From Alphaproteobacteria bacterium (lineage in GTDB: Bacteria > Pseudomonadota > Alphaproteobacteria > SMXQ01): a stretch of 38,678 nucleotides of DNA. The DNA lies in NCBI GenBank assembly GCA_009380075.1, contig WHSO01000029.1:1-38678 (forward strand), written 5' to 3'. Positions 13,016 to 22,138 of this stretch are shown here, in pieces. The stretch's first letter is position 1; every line of letters starts with the position of its first letter. Position numbers and translations under genes: made by a program. A model generated the notes under the pieces. That model was not told the DNA's origin and did not search any database. It worked only from the letters and a program-made list of their open reading frames with translations.

Positions 13016-14524
13016 ATGGATCTGTTCCCGGAGCCGTCCGCGTTCGAGGCGACCTACGGCGCGGGACGACCGCAACTCGTCTGGACGCGCCTGGTGGCGG
13101 ACCTGGAGACCCCGGTTTCGGCGCTGCTGAAGCTGGCCCGGGGCCAGTCCATGAGCTTCCTGTTCGAATCGGTCGAGGGCGGCGCCGCGCGCGGCCGTTA
13201 TTCCTTTATCGGGCTTCGCCCCGATCTGATCTGGCGCTGCCGCGGCGCGCGCGCGGAGATCAACCGCGACGCTCTGGCCCGGCCCGAGGCGTTCGTGCCC
13301 TGCGGGCAACCGACGCTGGAGTCCCTGCGTGCGCTGATCGACGAATGCCGCCTCGACGTCCCGGCGGAATTGCCGCCGATGGCGTCGGGCCTGTTCGGCT
13401 ACATGGGCTACGACACGGTGCGCCTGATGGAACGGCTGCCGGACGACAACCCGGATACCCTCGGCGTGCCCGACGGCATGTTCCTGCGTCCGACCGTGAT
13501 CGCCATCTTCGACAACATCGAAGACGTGGTCGCCCTGGTCACCCCCGTGTGGCCGGCAGCGGATGCCGACGCGGACGCCGCCCGAAAGGCCGCCGAAGCG
13601 CGCCTCGGCGACATGGTGGCCGCCTTCGAGGCACCGCTCGACCATTCGCTGACGACCTCGCGCCATGCGTCGCCCCCGCCGGTGCCCGAATCCAACACGA
13701 CGCGCGCGCGTTACCACGAGATGGTGACAAGGGCGAAGGAGTACATCCTCGCCGGCGACATCTTCCAGGTGGTGCCGTCCCAGCGCTTCTCGGTGCCGTT
13801 CACGCTGCCGCCGATCGCGCTCTATCGCGCACTCCGGCGCCTCAACCCGTCGCCGTTCCTGTTCTTCCTCGATTTCGGCGCGTTCAGCGTGGTCGGGTCG
13901 TCGCCGGAGATCCTCGTCCGCCTACGCGACGGCACCGTGACCATCCGCCCCATCGCCGGAACCCGTCCGCGCGGGGCGACGGCGGCCGAGGACAAGCGCC
14001 TGGAGGACGACCTCCTCGCCGATCCGAAGGAGATCGCCGAGCACCTGATGCTCCTCGACCTCGGCCGCAACGACGTCGGCCGCGTGGCAAAGACCGGAAC
14101 CGTGAAGGTCACCGAACGCATGGTGATCGAGCGCTACTCCCATGTCATGCACATCGTCTCCAACGTCGACGGCAGGATCGCCGATGGGCTTTCCGCCCTC
14201 GACGCCCTGATCGCGGGATTTCCGGCGGGCACCGTGTCGGGCGCGCCCAAGGTACGGGCGATGGAAATCATCGACGAGCTGGAAGGCGCGCGCCGCGGCA
14301 TCTACGCCGGCGCCGTGGGCTACTTCGCCGCCAACGGCGCCATGGACACCTGCATCGCGCTGCGCACCGCGGTGGTCAAGGACGGAGTCATGTACGTCCA
14401 GGCCGGTGGCGGCGTGGTCGCCGATTCGGACCCGGAAGCCGAATATCAGGAAAGCGGCAACAAGGCCCGGGCGCTGATCCGGGCGGCGGAGGAAGCGGTC
14501 AAGTTCGCCGCCCGCAGAGGCTGA
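13016..14524 (+). CDS. trpE: Anthranilate synthase component I
   Basis: Chorismate-using subunit of anthranilate synthase, 502 residues, first committed step of tryptophan synthesis. The N-terminal domain carries the tryptophan-feedback region (FLFESVEGGAARGRYSFIG). The chorismate-binding domain has YKEYILAGDIFQVVPSQRF-like sequence, FSVVGSSPEILVR, PIAGTRPRG, DLGRNDVGRVA and FPAGTVSGAPKVRAMEII. It is a separate TrpE, not the TrpEG fusion seen in Rhizobiales. It starts 5 bp after ppiD, so it is probably in the same transcript. Its partner trpG lies 7 kb away, which is unusual. Confidence 0.97.
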   Translation: MDLFPEPSAFEATYGAGRPQLVWTRLVADLETPVSALLKLARGQSMSFLFESVEGGAARGRYSFIGLRPDLIWRCRGARAEINRDALARPEAFVPCGQPTLESLRALIDECRLDVPAELPPMASGLFGYMGYDTVRLMERLPDDNPDTLGVPDGMFLRPTVIAIFDNIEDVVALVTPVWPAADADADAARKAAEARLGDMVAAFEAPLDHSLTTSRHASPPPVPESNTTRARYHEMVTRAKEYILAGDIFQVVPSQRFSVPFTLPPIALYRALRRLNPSPFLFFLDFGAFSVVGSSPEILVRLRDGTVTIRPIAGTRPRGATAAEDKRLEDDLLADPKEIAEHLMLLDLGRNDVGRVAKTGTVKVTERMVIERYSHVMHIVSNVDGRIADGLSALDALIAGFPAGTVSGAPKVRAMEIIDELEGARRGIYAGAVGYFAANGAMDTCIALRTAVVKDGVMYVQAGGGVVADSDPEAEYQESGNKARALIRAAEEAVKFAARRG

Positions 14525-14530
14525 TGCGCC

Positions 14531-14578
14531 CTACTGCGTCGTGTGCAAGCACGCCTATTGCGTCGTGCGAAGGCGCGA
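14531..14578. repeat. Imperfect 24-bp tandem duplication at a transporter stop codon
   Basis: Bases 14531-14554 and 14555-14578 match at 18 of 24 positions by eye. Each copy contains, on the minus strand, the same ACGACGCA-N-TAG end. The second copy is the functional 3' end of the transporter gene; the first lies between it and the trpE stop. Confidence 0.5.
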
Positions 14579-16171
14579 GCGCTGCACCAGCCAGATGGTG
14601 CCGAGCGGCGCCAATACGGTAATCGCCAGCACCGTGATCAGGAGCCAGCCCAGCTCGCTGTAGTCCGCCGGCACCTGCACCGCGCCGGTGGCGCGGTCGC
14701 GCACCTCGCGCGTCACCGTGAATATCTGGTTGAGGTACTTGGTGCCGAGGCTGCTCGCCGACAGCGCAAGATTGGTAAACGACGCCATCACCGCGAAGAA
14801 CGTCGCCTTGAGGTGCCCCGGCGCGTTGCGCGCGATCCAGGCCAGCATCGGGATCATCGCGATCTGGCCGAGCGGCGATTCGATGGCGGTGTCGATCACG
14901 GCGATGAAACGGGCATCGACCACGCCCCCGGTCATCGCCGAAGTCCAGTGATGGATGCCGTAGTAAAGCCCCAGGTTCGGCAGCGAAAGGATGCCGCCGG
15001 CGATGGTCAGGAGCGCCACGATATAGGCGAGCGAACGGCTCGCCATCAGCGGCCGCAGCACCACCATCCCGACCAGGGTCAGGCACGAGCTGATCAGCGC
15101 CAGCACCGCGAAGAACTGCTGGTCGAAGCCGAGGACGTCGATCTCGAACCACGATTCCCCAGCGCCGGGCAAGGGCACCGCGCGGAAGACGAAAACGATC
15201 AGCGCGGTGCCGACCAGCGTACCGCGCAGGTCGGCATCGAGCTCCAGCAGCAACCGGTACATCAGGAACAGCACGATCGCCATGGAGCCGGCGAAGATGA
15301 CTTCCTGCGCCAGCGCAAACGCGCTGAGGCCGAGCGACACCGTGAACACCGCGAACACCAGGCTGCCGCCCAGGATCCACCAGTTGGGACGGGTGTCCTC
15401 GACTGCCGCCTCGAGCAAACGGCGGACCTCGTCCGCCCCGAATCCCTGGCGCCGCAGGCGCGCCGCACGCAACCGCATCATGGCACTCGCCAGAACGACG
15501 CCGGTGACGGAAATCACCGGTATCGCGAGCGCCATGAGGTAGATGTCGGCGTAGACGCGGGCCTTGGCCGCCTCACTCATCGTCTCGACGCCCGTGAACA
15601 TGAAAATGTTGAGCAGCGCGACGAGGACGATTCCCGAAATGATGGCGAACCGGCCGAGCGTCTGCATCGTCGTGTGCATCGCCTTGACCTCCGCCTCCGG
15701 GCGGCGGTTACCCTTGTCGTCGAACAAGGGCACGGCTTCCACCGTCATCGCGTCGGCGACCACGTCCTGCACGACGTAGCCTACCGGTGCGAGCAGCACG
15801 CTGAGGACGAACCACGCCTCGACCGGGGCGACGGCGGCCATCGCCCCCGTATGCGCGATCAGCCCGTACATGATCAGGAGACTCACCGCGATCAGCGCCG
15901 CGCCGAGATACACGAGCACCGCCTTCCAGCGCCAGATCAGGTCGACGATATGACCGAGCGGCATCTTGAGAGCCCAGGGAATGCCGGCCCAGAAACCGAG
16001 GCCGGCCAGGAACGCCGCCGACAGGCCGAGGTAATCCTTGACGAAGAAGGCGCCGACGATGGCGGTGAGGCCCGACACCCCCGCCGCCAGATAGACCATC
16101 AGCGGTGGCAGGAACGACCACCGCAACTGGCGGGCGAGGTCGAATATCGTGCGCTCGATCCACTCACGCAT
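14555..16171 (-). CDS. BT1/folate-biopterin-type major facilitator transporter
   Basis: A 538-residue polytopic membrane protein with about 12-14 hydrophobic segments. It resembles the BT1 (folate-biopterin transporter) branch of the major facilitator superfamily. Signature-like segments are PLGHIVDLIWRWKAVLVYLG, APVGYVVQDVVADAMTVEAV (the conserved VADA-E motif) and, near the C-terminus, SFTNLALSASSLGTKYLNQIF. The ATG at 16171 follows GGGAGG at good spacing. A GTG 93 bp further upstream is open but lies in the promoter space of the divergent BON gene. The substrate is unknown; bacterial BT1 proteins are little studied. It is convergent with trpE, with only 30 bp between the stops. Confidence 0.75.
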   Translation of the reverse strand: MREWIERTIFDLARQLRWSFLPPLMVYLAAGVSGLTAIVGAFFVKDYLGLSAAFLAGLGFWAGIPWALKMPLGHIVDLIWRWKAVLVYLGAALIAVSLLIMYGLIAHTGAMAAVAPVEAWFVLSVLLAPVGYVVQDVVADAMTVEAVPLFDDKGNRRPEAEVKAMHTTMQTLGRFAIISGIVLVALLNIFMFTGVETMSEAAKARVYADIYLMALAIPVISVTGVVLASAMMRLRAARLRRQGFGADEVRRLLEAAVEDTRPNWWILGGSLVFAVFTVSLGLSAFALAQEVIFAGSMAIVLFLMYRLLLELDADLRGTLVGTALIVFVFRAVPLPGAGESWFEIDVLGFDQQFFAVLALISSCLTLVGMVVLRPLMASRSLAYIVALLTIAGGILSLPNLGLYYGIHHWTSAMTGGVVDARFIAVIDTAIESPLGQIAMIPMLAWIARNAPGHLKATFFAVMASFTNLALSASSLGTKYLNQIFTVTREVRDRATGAVQVPADYSELGWLLITVLAITVLAPLGTIWLVQRSRLRTTQ

Positions 16172-16315
16172 GGGCGGGCCTCCCGGCGGCTCCGGCGGGG
16201 CGCCGGGCACGGGCGCCGAGACTACCGCGCCGCCGCCAAAGGGCGGAGAGGCTTTTTCCGGCACGTGACCGTGCTAGCATTACGGTACGACAGCAACCCA
16301 GACAGGAAGGCCGCC

Positions 16316-16933
16316 ATGCGCCGAAAGACCCTTGCCTATTTCGCCGTCCCGGCCGTCGCCCTCGCCGCCGTTGTCTGTGCCGGCACACCCGCCCACAGCC
16401 AGGTCACGGACATCCTGACCGCGCCCAAGACCCTGATCGACCGCGCCATCGAGGCGCGCAAGGCCAAGGACATCGTCGAGGACAACCGCATCGTCATCGA
16501 CGTCAACAAGGTCATGGCGGACCTCGGCACCCTCAAGGCCTCGACCGAGATCTACGAGCAGCGCCTCCTGATCACCGGAATCTTCGACGACAAGGCGCTC
16601 TACGACAAGTTCCGCGCCGGCGTCGACAAGGTGAAGGGGGTGAAGAAGCTCTACTGGCACGCGATCTTCATGCCGAAGGCGGAGCAGGAACGCCGCACGA
16701 AGGAGATGCTCGACTGGGCCGACGTGCTGGTGCTCGAAACCAAGGTGCGCGTCAACCTAATCGGCACGAAGGGCGTCGCCGACGTCAATTACAAGACCGT
16801 GGGCGATTCCTTCGGCACGGTCTACGTCCTCGGCCGCGCGCGTTCGCAGGGGGAAATGACCAAGGCCCTCTCGGTCATCCGTGAAACCAAGGGCGTGAAG
16901 AAGGTCGTCAACTACGGCTACGTCAAACCGTAA
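16316..16933 (+). CDS. Periplasmic BON-domain protein
   Basis: A 205-residue secreted protein with a Sec signal peptide (about 1-29: basic MRRK, a hydrophobic core, AHSQ at the probable cleavage site). Two BON-like units follow: about 55-115 (EIYEQRLLITGIFDDKALYD, then VKGVKKLYWHAI) and about 135-205 (VRVNLIGTKGVADVNYKTVG, GTVYVLGRARS, TKGVKKVVNYGYV). BON domains bind phospholipid or peptidoglycan-associated surfaces in envelope-stress proteins such as OsmY and DolP. The start is fixed by AGGAAGG upstream and by the signal peptide. It is divergent from the BT1 transporter, with 144 bp between the starts. Confidence 0.82.
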   Translation: MRRKTLAYFAVPAVALAAVVCAGTPAHSQVTDILTAPKTLIDRAIEARKAKDIVEDNRIVIDVNKVMADLGTLKASTEIYEQRLLITGIFDDKALYDKFRAGVDKVKGVKKLYWHAIFMPKAEQERRTKEMLDWADVLVLETKVRVNLIGTKGVADVNYKTVGDSFGTVYVLGRARSQGEMTKALSVIRETKGVKKVVNYGYVKP

Positions 16934-16961
16934 GGCGCGACCGCCGGACCGGAAAAGGAAG

Positions 16962-17537
16962 ATGACCGGCACCCCCTTTTTCGTTCGCCCGGCGACGGAA
17001 GAGGATGTTTTCCGTATCGCCGAAATCCACGTGGCCGCGTGGCGCGAAACCTACACGGAGATTCTGCCTCCGGCGATGCTTTCCCGCCTTTCCATAGGCA
17101 ACCGTGCCGCCATGTGGCAGCGCGCGCTGGACGGAAACGAGTCCGGCACTATAGGGATTATGGTTGCCGAGGTCGGCGCAGATATCATGGGTTTCGGCTC
17201 CTGCGGGCCGCAAAGGAGGGCAACGCTCAAGGAACGGGGATTCGACGGTGAATTTTACGCCATCTACGTGCTGCGCGCAGCGCAGCGGCGCGGCATTGGC
17301 ACCGCGTTGATGGGGGCGTTGGCGAAAGGCTTGTCGGATCGTGGTTTTGCCGGCGCCAGCCTGTGGGTCTTGCGGGAAAACCATGGCGCAAGGCGTTTCT
17401 ACGAAAGGATCGGTGGCGAGGTCGTCGGCAAAAAGGAAGATGTGCGCGACGGCGATACGCTTCACGAGGTCGCGTATGGTTGGCGCGACCTCACGATGCT
17501 GCTCAATCCGCCTTGCCGTGCCTACGTGAAGCCGTAA
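16962..17537 (+). CDS. GNAT-family N-acetyltransferase
   Basis: A 191-residue acetyl-CoA-dependent acyltransferase. Seen: VRPATEEDVFRIAEIHVAAW at the N-terminus, the central strand FDGEFYAIYVLRAAQRRGIGTALM containing the acetyl-CoA pyrophosphate loop (R/Q-x-x-G-x-G/A), then SLWVLRENHGARRFYERIGGEVVG. The substrate cannot be told. The ATG at 16962 follows AAGGAAG. Base composition is visibly less GC-rich than its neighbours. Its last codons (YVKP-stop) repeat those of the BON gene upstream, and its stop codon abuts the stop of the convergent deacetylase with no gap. The last 10 or so residues are unlike typical GNAT ends. Confidence 0.85.
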   Translation: MTGTPFFVRPATEEDVFRIAEIHVAAWRETYTEILPPAMLSRLSIGNRAAMWQRALDGNESGTIGIMVAEVGADIMGFGSCGPQRRATLKERGFDGEFYAIYVLRAAQRRGIGTALMGALAKGLSDRGFAGASLWVLRENHGARRFYERIGGEVVGKKEDVRDGDTLHEVAYGWRDLTMLLNPPCRAYVKP

Positions 17538-18902
17538 TCACGGCACAGGCGTAAGCACCGGCGCCCGTGCGGGTGCGGGCGCGGTCTCCGGCACCGGGGT
17601 GAGCGCGGGGGCCGGCGCGAGCTGGGGGCGGGCCTCAAGCACGGGTATCGGCGCCGGCGCCGGTTTGGCCATGAGCGGATCCGCGCTTTCCTCCACCAAA
17701 GCACTCACCGGGGCAAGCTGAAGCCCCTTGGCCCGCAGCGTCGGCAGCCAGGCTTCGAGGGCATCGAGCGTCGCGTCATGGGGATGGCCGATGGCGATGG
17801 CCTTGCCTTCCCTGCGCGCGAGCGCCTCGAGCCGAGCGAGCTCGGCGTCGATGGCGGCGCGCGCCGGGTCGCGATCGAGGAACACCTGCCGCGTCGCCGC
17901 GGGCACGCCCGCCGCCCGCGCGCGCCTGTAGGCGACGGTGGTCCCCGTGGTGCGGGAATCGACGAACAGCAATCCGCGTGCCTTGAGCTCCGCGATCACC
18001 ACGTCCATGGCACCAGCGTCGGAGGTGAATTTCGAGCCCATGTGGTTGTTGATGCCGACGAAGCCGGGAAAGCGCGACAGCGCCCAGTCCAGCCGGGCAC
18101 GGATCTCCGCCGGTCCCTGCCCCGTCCGCAGCACGTTGGGGCCGGGGTCCATGTACTTTCCCTCCGGCTCCATCGGCACGTGGACGAGGATTTCATGGCC
18201 GCTTGCCCGCGCCCGCGCGGTCTGGTTCGTCAGGCGCGGGGCGTACGGCAGGAAGGCCAGGATCACCGGCGCGGGCAGGTTCAGCGACCGTTCAGTGCGC
18301 CTGCGGTCGAGGCCGAGGTCGTCGATGACCACGCCGATGCGCGGCATCCCCGCCTCCAGCGCGACCGGGGACGCATACCGCTTCCACGCCGGAAGCCCCT
18401 CATGCGGCGGCACGCGCCCGGGCGGCGGCAGTGCCGCCACTTGTGCGTCCGGCTGCGGCCCGGGCACTGCGGCGGGAGGCGGTGTGCTCCCTCCCCTGTC
18501 GGCCGATTCCGCATCGGCCGGCGGCGAGGCGAGGATCGGTCCCACGTGCGACGCCGCGGCCGGAAGATCGCTGGTGACCGGCGGATACGCCTCCCATGCC
18601 GTACGGCCGAGGCCCGCCCCGTCATCGCGCAGGATCAGGCGGCCCGCCCGGCGCATGGGTTCGAACTCGGAGAAGGCCTCGGGAGAATCGGTATAGGGCA
18701 CGCCGTTACCGTTGCCAGTGTTGTTGGCCTCGGCCCCGCCCCTGGTGCCGCCGAACACGAGCACCGCAACGAACACGCCCATGGCGAGGCCCGTGGTGAT
18801 CGCGCAGGTGAGCAATCCGGCGAGGAGGAGGCGTCCGCGCGTCCGCGCGGACAGCCAGGACGTGCGATAACGCCCCGATTGCGAAGCCGGTGACTTGAAC
18901 AA
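17538..18902 (-). CDS. Divergent polysaccharide deacetylase family protein
   Basis: A 454-residue membrane-anchored periplasmic protein. Seen: a basic N-terminus; one membrane segment (about 28-50, LLTCAITTGLAMGVFVAVLVF); a long low-complexity linker rich in Pro, Ala and Gly (about 52-185); then the divergent NodB-like domain (about 190-400). That domain has RIGVVIDDLG, APVILAFLPYAPRL, EILVHVPMEP, GINNHMGSKFT, LLFVDSRT and AIAIGHPHDATLDAL. A Pro/Ala-rich C-terminal tail with repeated LTPVP-like units ends it. In this family the gene is often near envelope or division genes; no substrate is established. The start is a TTG at 18902, the only in-frame initiator ahead of the membrane segment. It lies 49 bp downstream of copA on the same strand. 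Confidence 0.85.
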   Translation of the reverse strand: MFKSPASQSGRYRTSWLSARTRGRLLLAGLLTCAITTGLAMGVFVAVLVFGGTRGGAEANNTGNGNGVPYTDSPEAFSEFEPMRRAGRLILRDDGAGLGRTAWEAYPPVTSDLPAAASHVGPILASPPADAESADRGGSTPPPAAVPGPQPDAQVAALPPPGRVPPHEGLPAWKRYASPVALEAGMPRIGVVIDDLGLDRRRTERSLNLPAPVILAFLPYAPRLTNQTARARASGHEILVHVPMEPEGKYMDPGPNVLRTGQGPAEIRARLDWALSRFPGFVGINNHMGSKFTSDAGAMDVVIAELKARGLLFVDSRTTGTTVAYRRARAAGVPAATRQVFLDRDPARAAIDAELARLEALARREGKAIAIGHPHDATLDALEAWLPTLRAKGLQLAPVSALVEESADPLMAKPAPAPIPVLEARPQLAPAPALTPVPETAPAPARAPVLTPVP

Positions 18903-18951
18903 AAGCGCCAGGACCTTTCCCCCGTGGTGACGGCTTGGGCCGGCGCCCCCC

Positions 18952-21315
18952 TTAGAGACGCACGCGGTTGAGACGAAGCGCGTTGCCGATGACCGAGACC
19001 GAACTCAGACTCATCGCGGCCCCAGCGATGATCGGCGACAGCAGAAGACCGAATACAGGATAAAGCACCCCTGCCGCAATAGGAATACCGAGGGCGTTGT
19101 ATGCGAACGCGAAGAAAAGATTCTGCCGGATGTTGCGCATCGTCGCACGCGACAGGCGGCGCGCGCGCGCGATCGCGCGCAGGTCGCCCTTCACCAGAGT
19201 GACGCCCGCGCTTTCCATCGCCACGTCGGTGCCGGTGCCCATGGCGATGCCGACATGGGCGGCGGCGAGCGCCGGCGCGTCATTGATGCCGTCGCCGGCC
19301 ATGGCGACGACACGGCCCTCGTCGCGCAGTGCGCGCACGATCTGACCCTTCTGATCGGGCAGGACATCGGCGCGCACTTCGGCGATGCCGAGACGCGCCG
19401 CGACCGCTTCCGCCGTCAGCCGGTTGTCGCCGGTGAGCATGACCACGTTAACGCCGTCCGCGGCGAGGAGCTTCAGCGCCTCGGCGCTGGTCGGCTTGAT
19501 CGGATCGGCGACGGCGACGAGACCCGCCAGGGCGCCGTCGACGGCCACGTACATCACCGTATTCCCCGTTTTCTGCAGGTCCGCGGCACGCAGTGTCAGC
19601 TCGTCGGAAGCGGCGCCGGCCTCCTCCATCATCGCCCGGTTGCCGAGGGCAACCGCACGGTCCCCAACCTTGCCGGTGACGCCCTTGCCGGTGACGGCGC
19701 GAAAATCCGTCGCGTTTTCCAGCCTGAGCCGCGCCTCTTCAGCGCCGGCGACGATCGCGGCGGCAAGCGGGTGTTCACTTCCCTTCTCCAGCGCGGCGGC
19801 CAGCGCCAGGACCTCGTCGCGGGTGAAACCCGCCACGGCGACGGCGCCGGAGAACCGGGGCTTGCCTTCGGTCAGGGTGCCGGTCTTGTCGACCACGAGG
19901 GTATCGACCCGTTCCAGGATCTCGAGCGCCTCCGCATCGCGGAACAGCACCCCCGTCTGCGCCCCCCGGCCGGTGCCGACCATGATCGACATCGGCGTGG
20001 CGAGGCCGAGCGCGCAGGGGCACGCGATGATCAGCACCGCGACCGCGTTGATGATGGCGTGGGCGAGCTTCGGGTCCGGCCCGACGACGCTCCAGACGAC
20101 GAAGGTCGCCAGCGCGATGGCGATGACGGCCGGCACGAACCAGCCCGCCACCAGATCGGCAAGGCGCTGGATCGGCGCGCGCGACCGCTGGGCTTCCGCC
20201 ACCATCTGCACGATGCGCGCTAGAAGGGTATCGGTGCCGACCTTGTCGGCCCGGATCACCAGGGAGCCGGACCCGTTCAGCGTCGCGCCGGTGACCCGGT
20301 CGCCGACGTGTTTTTCGACCGGGATCGGCTCGCCGGTCATCATCGATTCGTCGATGGCCGAGGAACCTTCCTCGACCACGCCGTCGATCGGCACCTTTTC
20401 TCCCGGCCGCACGCGCAGGCGGTCACCCACGGCGACCGCATCGAGGGGCACGTCTTCTTCCCGCCCGTCGGCGCCGATGCGCCGCGCCATCTTGGGCGCC
20501 AGGTCGAGGAGCGCGCGGATCGCGCCGGAGGTCCGCTCCCGCGCCTTCAGCTCCAGCACCTGGCCGAGCAGCACCAGGGTGACGATGACCGCCGCGGCCT
20601 CGAAATAGAGGCCGATGTGGCCGCCGTGCCCGCGGAAGGATGCGGGGAAGATGCCCGGCGCCAGCACCCCGACGGCGCTGTAGACATAGGCGACGCCGGT
20701 ACCCATGCCGATCAGGGTGAACATGTTGAGGCTACGGTTGAGCACCGACTGCCAGGCGCGTTCGAAGAACGGCCAGCCGCCCCACAGGAGGACGGGAGTC
20801 GCCAGCACGAACTGCACCCAGCGGTCGATGACCGGGGAGACGATCCCCTCCTCGGGCCAGAACGGCAGCAGGTCTCCCATGGCCAGCAGGAGGAGCGGCA
20901 GGGTCAGGACGAGGGACACCCAAAACCGCCGCGACATGTCGAGGAATTCGGGACTCGGGCCCGTCTCCGCCGTTACCTGCAAGGGCTCCAGCGCCATGCC
21001 GCAGATCGGGCAGGACCCGGGCGCGTCCCGGCGAATCTCCGGGTGCATCGGGCAGGTGTAGATCGTGCGTGAGGCCGCTGCCGGCGCCAGCGGTTCCAGT
21101 GCCATGCCGCACTTGGGACAGGCACCGGGACCATCGTTGCGGACCTCGGGATGCATCGGGCAGGTATAGACCGTACCCGCCTCGGGCGCTGGCGCTGCGG
21201 CCGCCGCACCGTGAGGACCGTGGTCGTGATGCCCGTGATCATGAAGGGCGTGCCCGGCGTCCCCATGCCCATGGCAGGCGGGGGCGGTCTTCGACGGCGG
21301 ATGGGATTCGCTCAT
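18952..21315 (-). CDS. copA: Copper-translocating P1B-type ATPase with two heavy-metal-binding domains
   Basis: A 787-residue heavy-metal export ATPase. The N-terminus is His-rich (about 13-35, many H-G/D-H units). Two tandem YTCPMHPE...CPxCGM metal-binding domains follow (about 49-75 and 84-111). The core has eight membrane segments, the intramembrane CPC (C432-P433-C434), the phosphorylated aspartate D476 in [10 protein letters not shown]515-P516 in [16 protein letters not shown], and the Cu(I)-type signatures YN in membrane helix 7 and MSLSS in helix 8. These favour Cu(I)/Ag(I) export over Zn/Cd. No CueR/CsoR regulator or CopZ chaperone lies next to it. It is divergent from trpG across 232 bp. 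Confidence 0.93.
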   Translation of the reverse strand: MSESHPPSKTAPACHGHGDAGHALHDHGHHDHGPHGAAAAAPAPEAGTVYTCPMHPEVRNDGPGACPKCGMALEPLAPAAASRTIYTCPMHPEIRRDAPGSCPICGMALEPLQVTAETGPSPEFLDMSRRFWVSLVLTLPLLLLAMGDLLPFWPEEGIVSPVIDRWVQFVLATPVLLWGGWPFFERAWQSVLNRSLNMFTLIGMGTGVAYVYSAVGVLAPGIFPASFRGHGGHIGLYFEAAAVIVTLVLLGQVLELKARERTSGAIRALLDLAPKMARRIGADGREEDVPLDAVAVGDRLRVRPGEKVPIDGVVEEGSSAIDESMMTGEPIPVEKHVGDRVTGATLNGSGSLVIRADKVGTDTLLARIVQMVAEAQRSRAPIQRLADLVAGWFVPAVIAIALATFVVWSVVGPDPKLAHAIINAVAVLIIACPCALGLATPMSIMVGTGRGAQTGVLFRDAEALEILERVDTLVVDKTGTLTEGKPRFSGAVAVAGFTRDEVLALAAALEKGSEHPLAAAIVAGAEEARLRLENATDFRAVTGKGVTGKVGDRAVALGNRAMMEEAGAASDELTLRAADLQKTGNTVMYVAVDGALAGLVAVADPIKPTSAEALKLLAADGVNVVMLTGDNRLTAEAVAARLGIAEVRADVLPDQKGQIVRALRDEGRVVAMAGDGINDAPALAAAHVGIAMGTGTDVAMESAGVTLVKGDLRAIARARRLSRATMRNIRQNLFFAFAYNALGIPIAAGVLYPVFGLLLSPIIAGAAMSLSSVSVIGNALRLNRVRL

Positions 21316-21510
21316 GGCCTCACGGACCCACTGGGGTGAAGGGCGTTTGTGCGGGCATTTGTAGTATGCGCCGTTAATGTGGGGAAATCCTTTCCGCCGA
21401 ACAAGGCGGGCGGTAATCTTCCGGCGCGCCGGCCTCTCCCCGATACCGGACGCGCCCCATGGGCGTCTTTCCCGCTTCGGAGCGCGCTGCTATAAGGGGG
21501 GCGCAATGTT

Positions 21511-21539
21511 TTGTCATAAGTTTAGGAAAACAAGATAAG
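21511..21539 (+). promoter_or_regulatory. Predicted promoter of trpG, close to the start codon
   Basis: TTGTCA (21511-21516), a 17-nt spacer and GATAAG (21534-21539) end 8 bp before the trpG ATG at 21548. Transcription would then start at or within a few bases of the ATG. No ribosome site is visible at normal distance, so a leaderless mRNA is possible. An alternative -10 (TATAAG, 21491-21496) lies upstream but lacks a good -35. Confidence 0.45.
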
Positions 21540-21547
21540 CTATTGAT

Positions 21548-22138
21548 ATGTTTCTGTTGATCGACAACTACGATAGCTTCACCTACAACCTCGTCCATTA
21601 CCTGGGTGAGCTCGGGGCGAAGATCGCCGTGCGCCGCAACGATGCGATCACTGTCGAGGATGCGCTGGCGCTGGGCGACGAAGGGATCGTGCTGTCGCCC
21701 GGCCCCTGCGATCCCGACCGCGCCGGCATCTGCCTCGCGTTGATCACGGCGGCGGCGGCGCGGCGGCGTCCGCTGCTCGGTGTCTGCCTCGGCCACCAGG
21801 CCGTCGGCCAGGCGTTCGGCGGCCGCGTCGTGCGCGCGCCGGTGCCGATGCACGGCAAGGTCAGCCTGATCCGCCATGGGGCCGAAGGGGTGTTCGCGGG
21901 CCTGCCCTCGCCCTTCGCCGCGACGCGCTACCATTCCCTCATCGTCGAGCGCGACAGTCTGCCCGCGGCGCTCGCCATCACGGCGGAAACCGACGACGGG
22001 GTGATCATGGGCCTCGCCCACCGCGAATTGCCGATCCACGGTGTGCAGTTCCATCCGGAAAGCATCGCCTCCGAGCACGGGCACGATGTCCTCAGGAACT
22101 TCCTCGACCGGACCGACAAGGGGGGCCTCGCCGCATGA
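21548..22138 (+). CDS. trpG: Anthranilate synthase component II (glutamine amidotransferase)
   Basis: Supplies ammonia from glutamine to TrpE; 196 residues. Class I amidotransferase: [20 protein letters not shown] start, [15 protein letters not shown], the nucleophile C80 in [28 protein letters not shown], and the His-Glu pair in [16 protein letters not shown]. Because TrpE is separate, this protein may also serve p-aminobenzoate synthase, as in bacteria with an amphibolic TrpG/PabA. Its stop overlaps the trpD start (ATGA). Confidence 0.97.
   Translation: MFLLIDNYDSFTYNLVHYLGELGAKIAVRRNDAITVEDALALGDEGIVLSPGPCDPDRAGICLALITAAAARRRPLLGVCLGHQAVGQAFGGRVVRAPVPMHGKVSLIRHGAEGVFAGLPSPFAATRYHSLIVERDSLPAALAITAETDDGVIMGLAHRELPIHGVQFHPESIASEHGHDVLRNFLDRTDKGGLAA

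Noticed and set aside
16172-16264. Longer start (GTG at 16264) for the BT1 transporter
   Set aside because: The added 31 residues are Pro/Gly-rich, lack a ribosome site and occupy the promoter space of the BON gene. The ATG at 16171 has GGGAGG in front.
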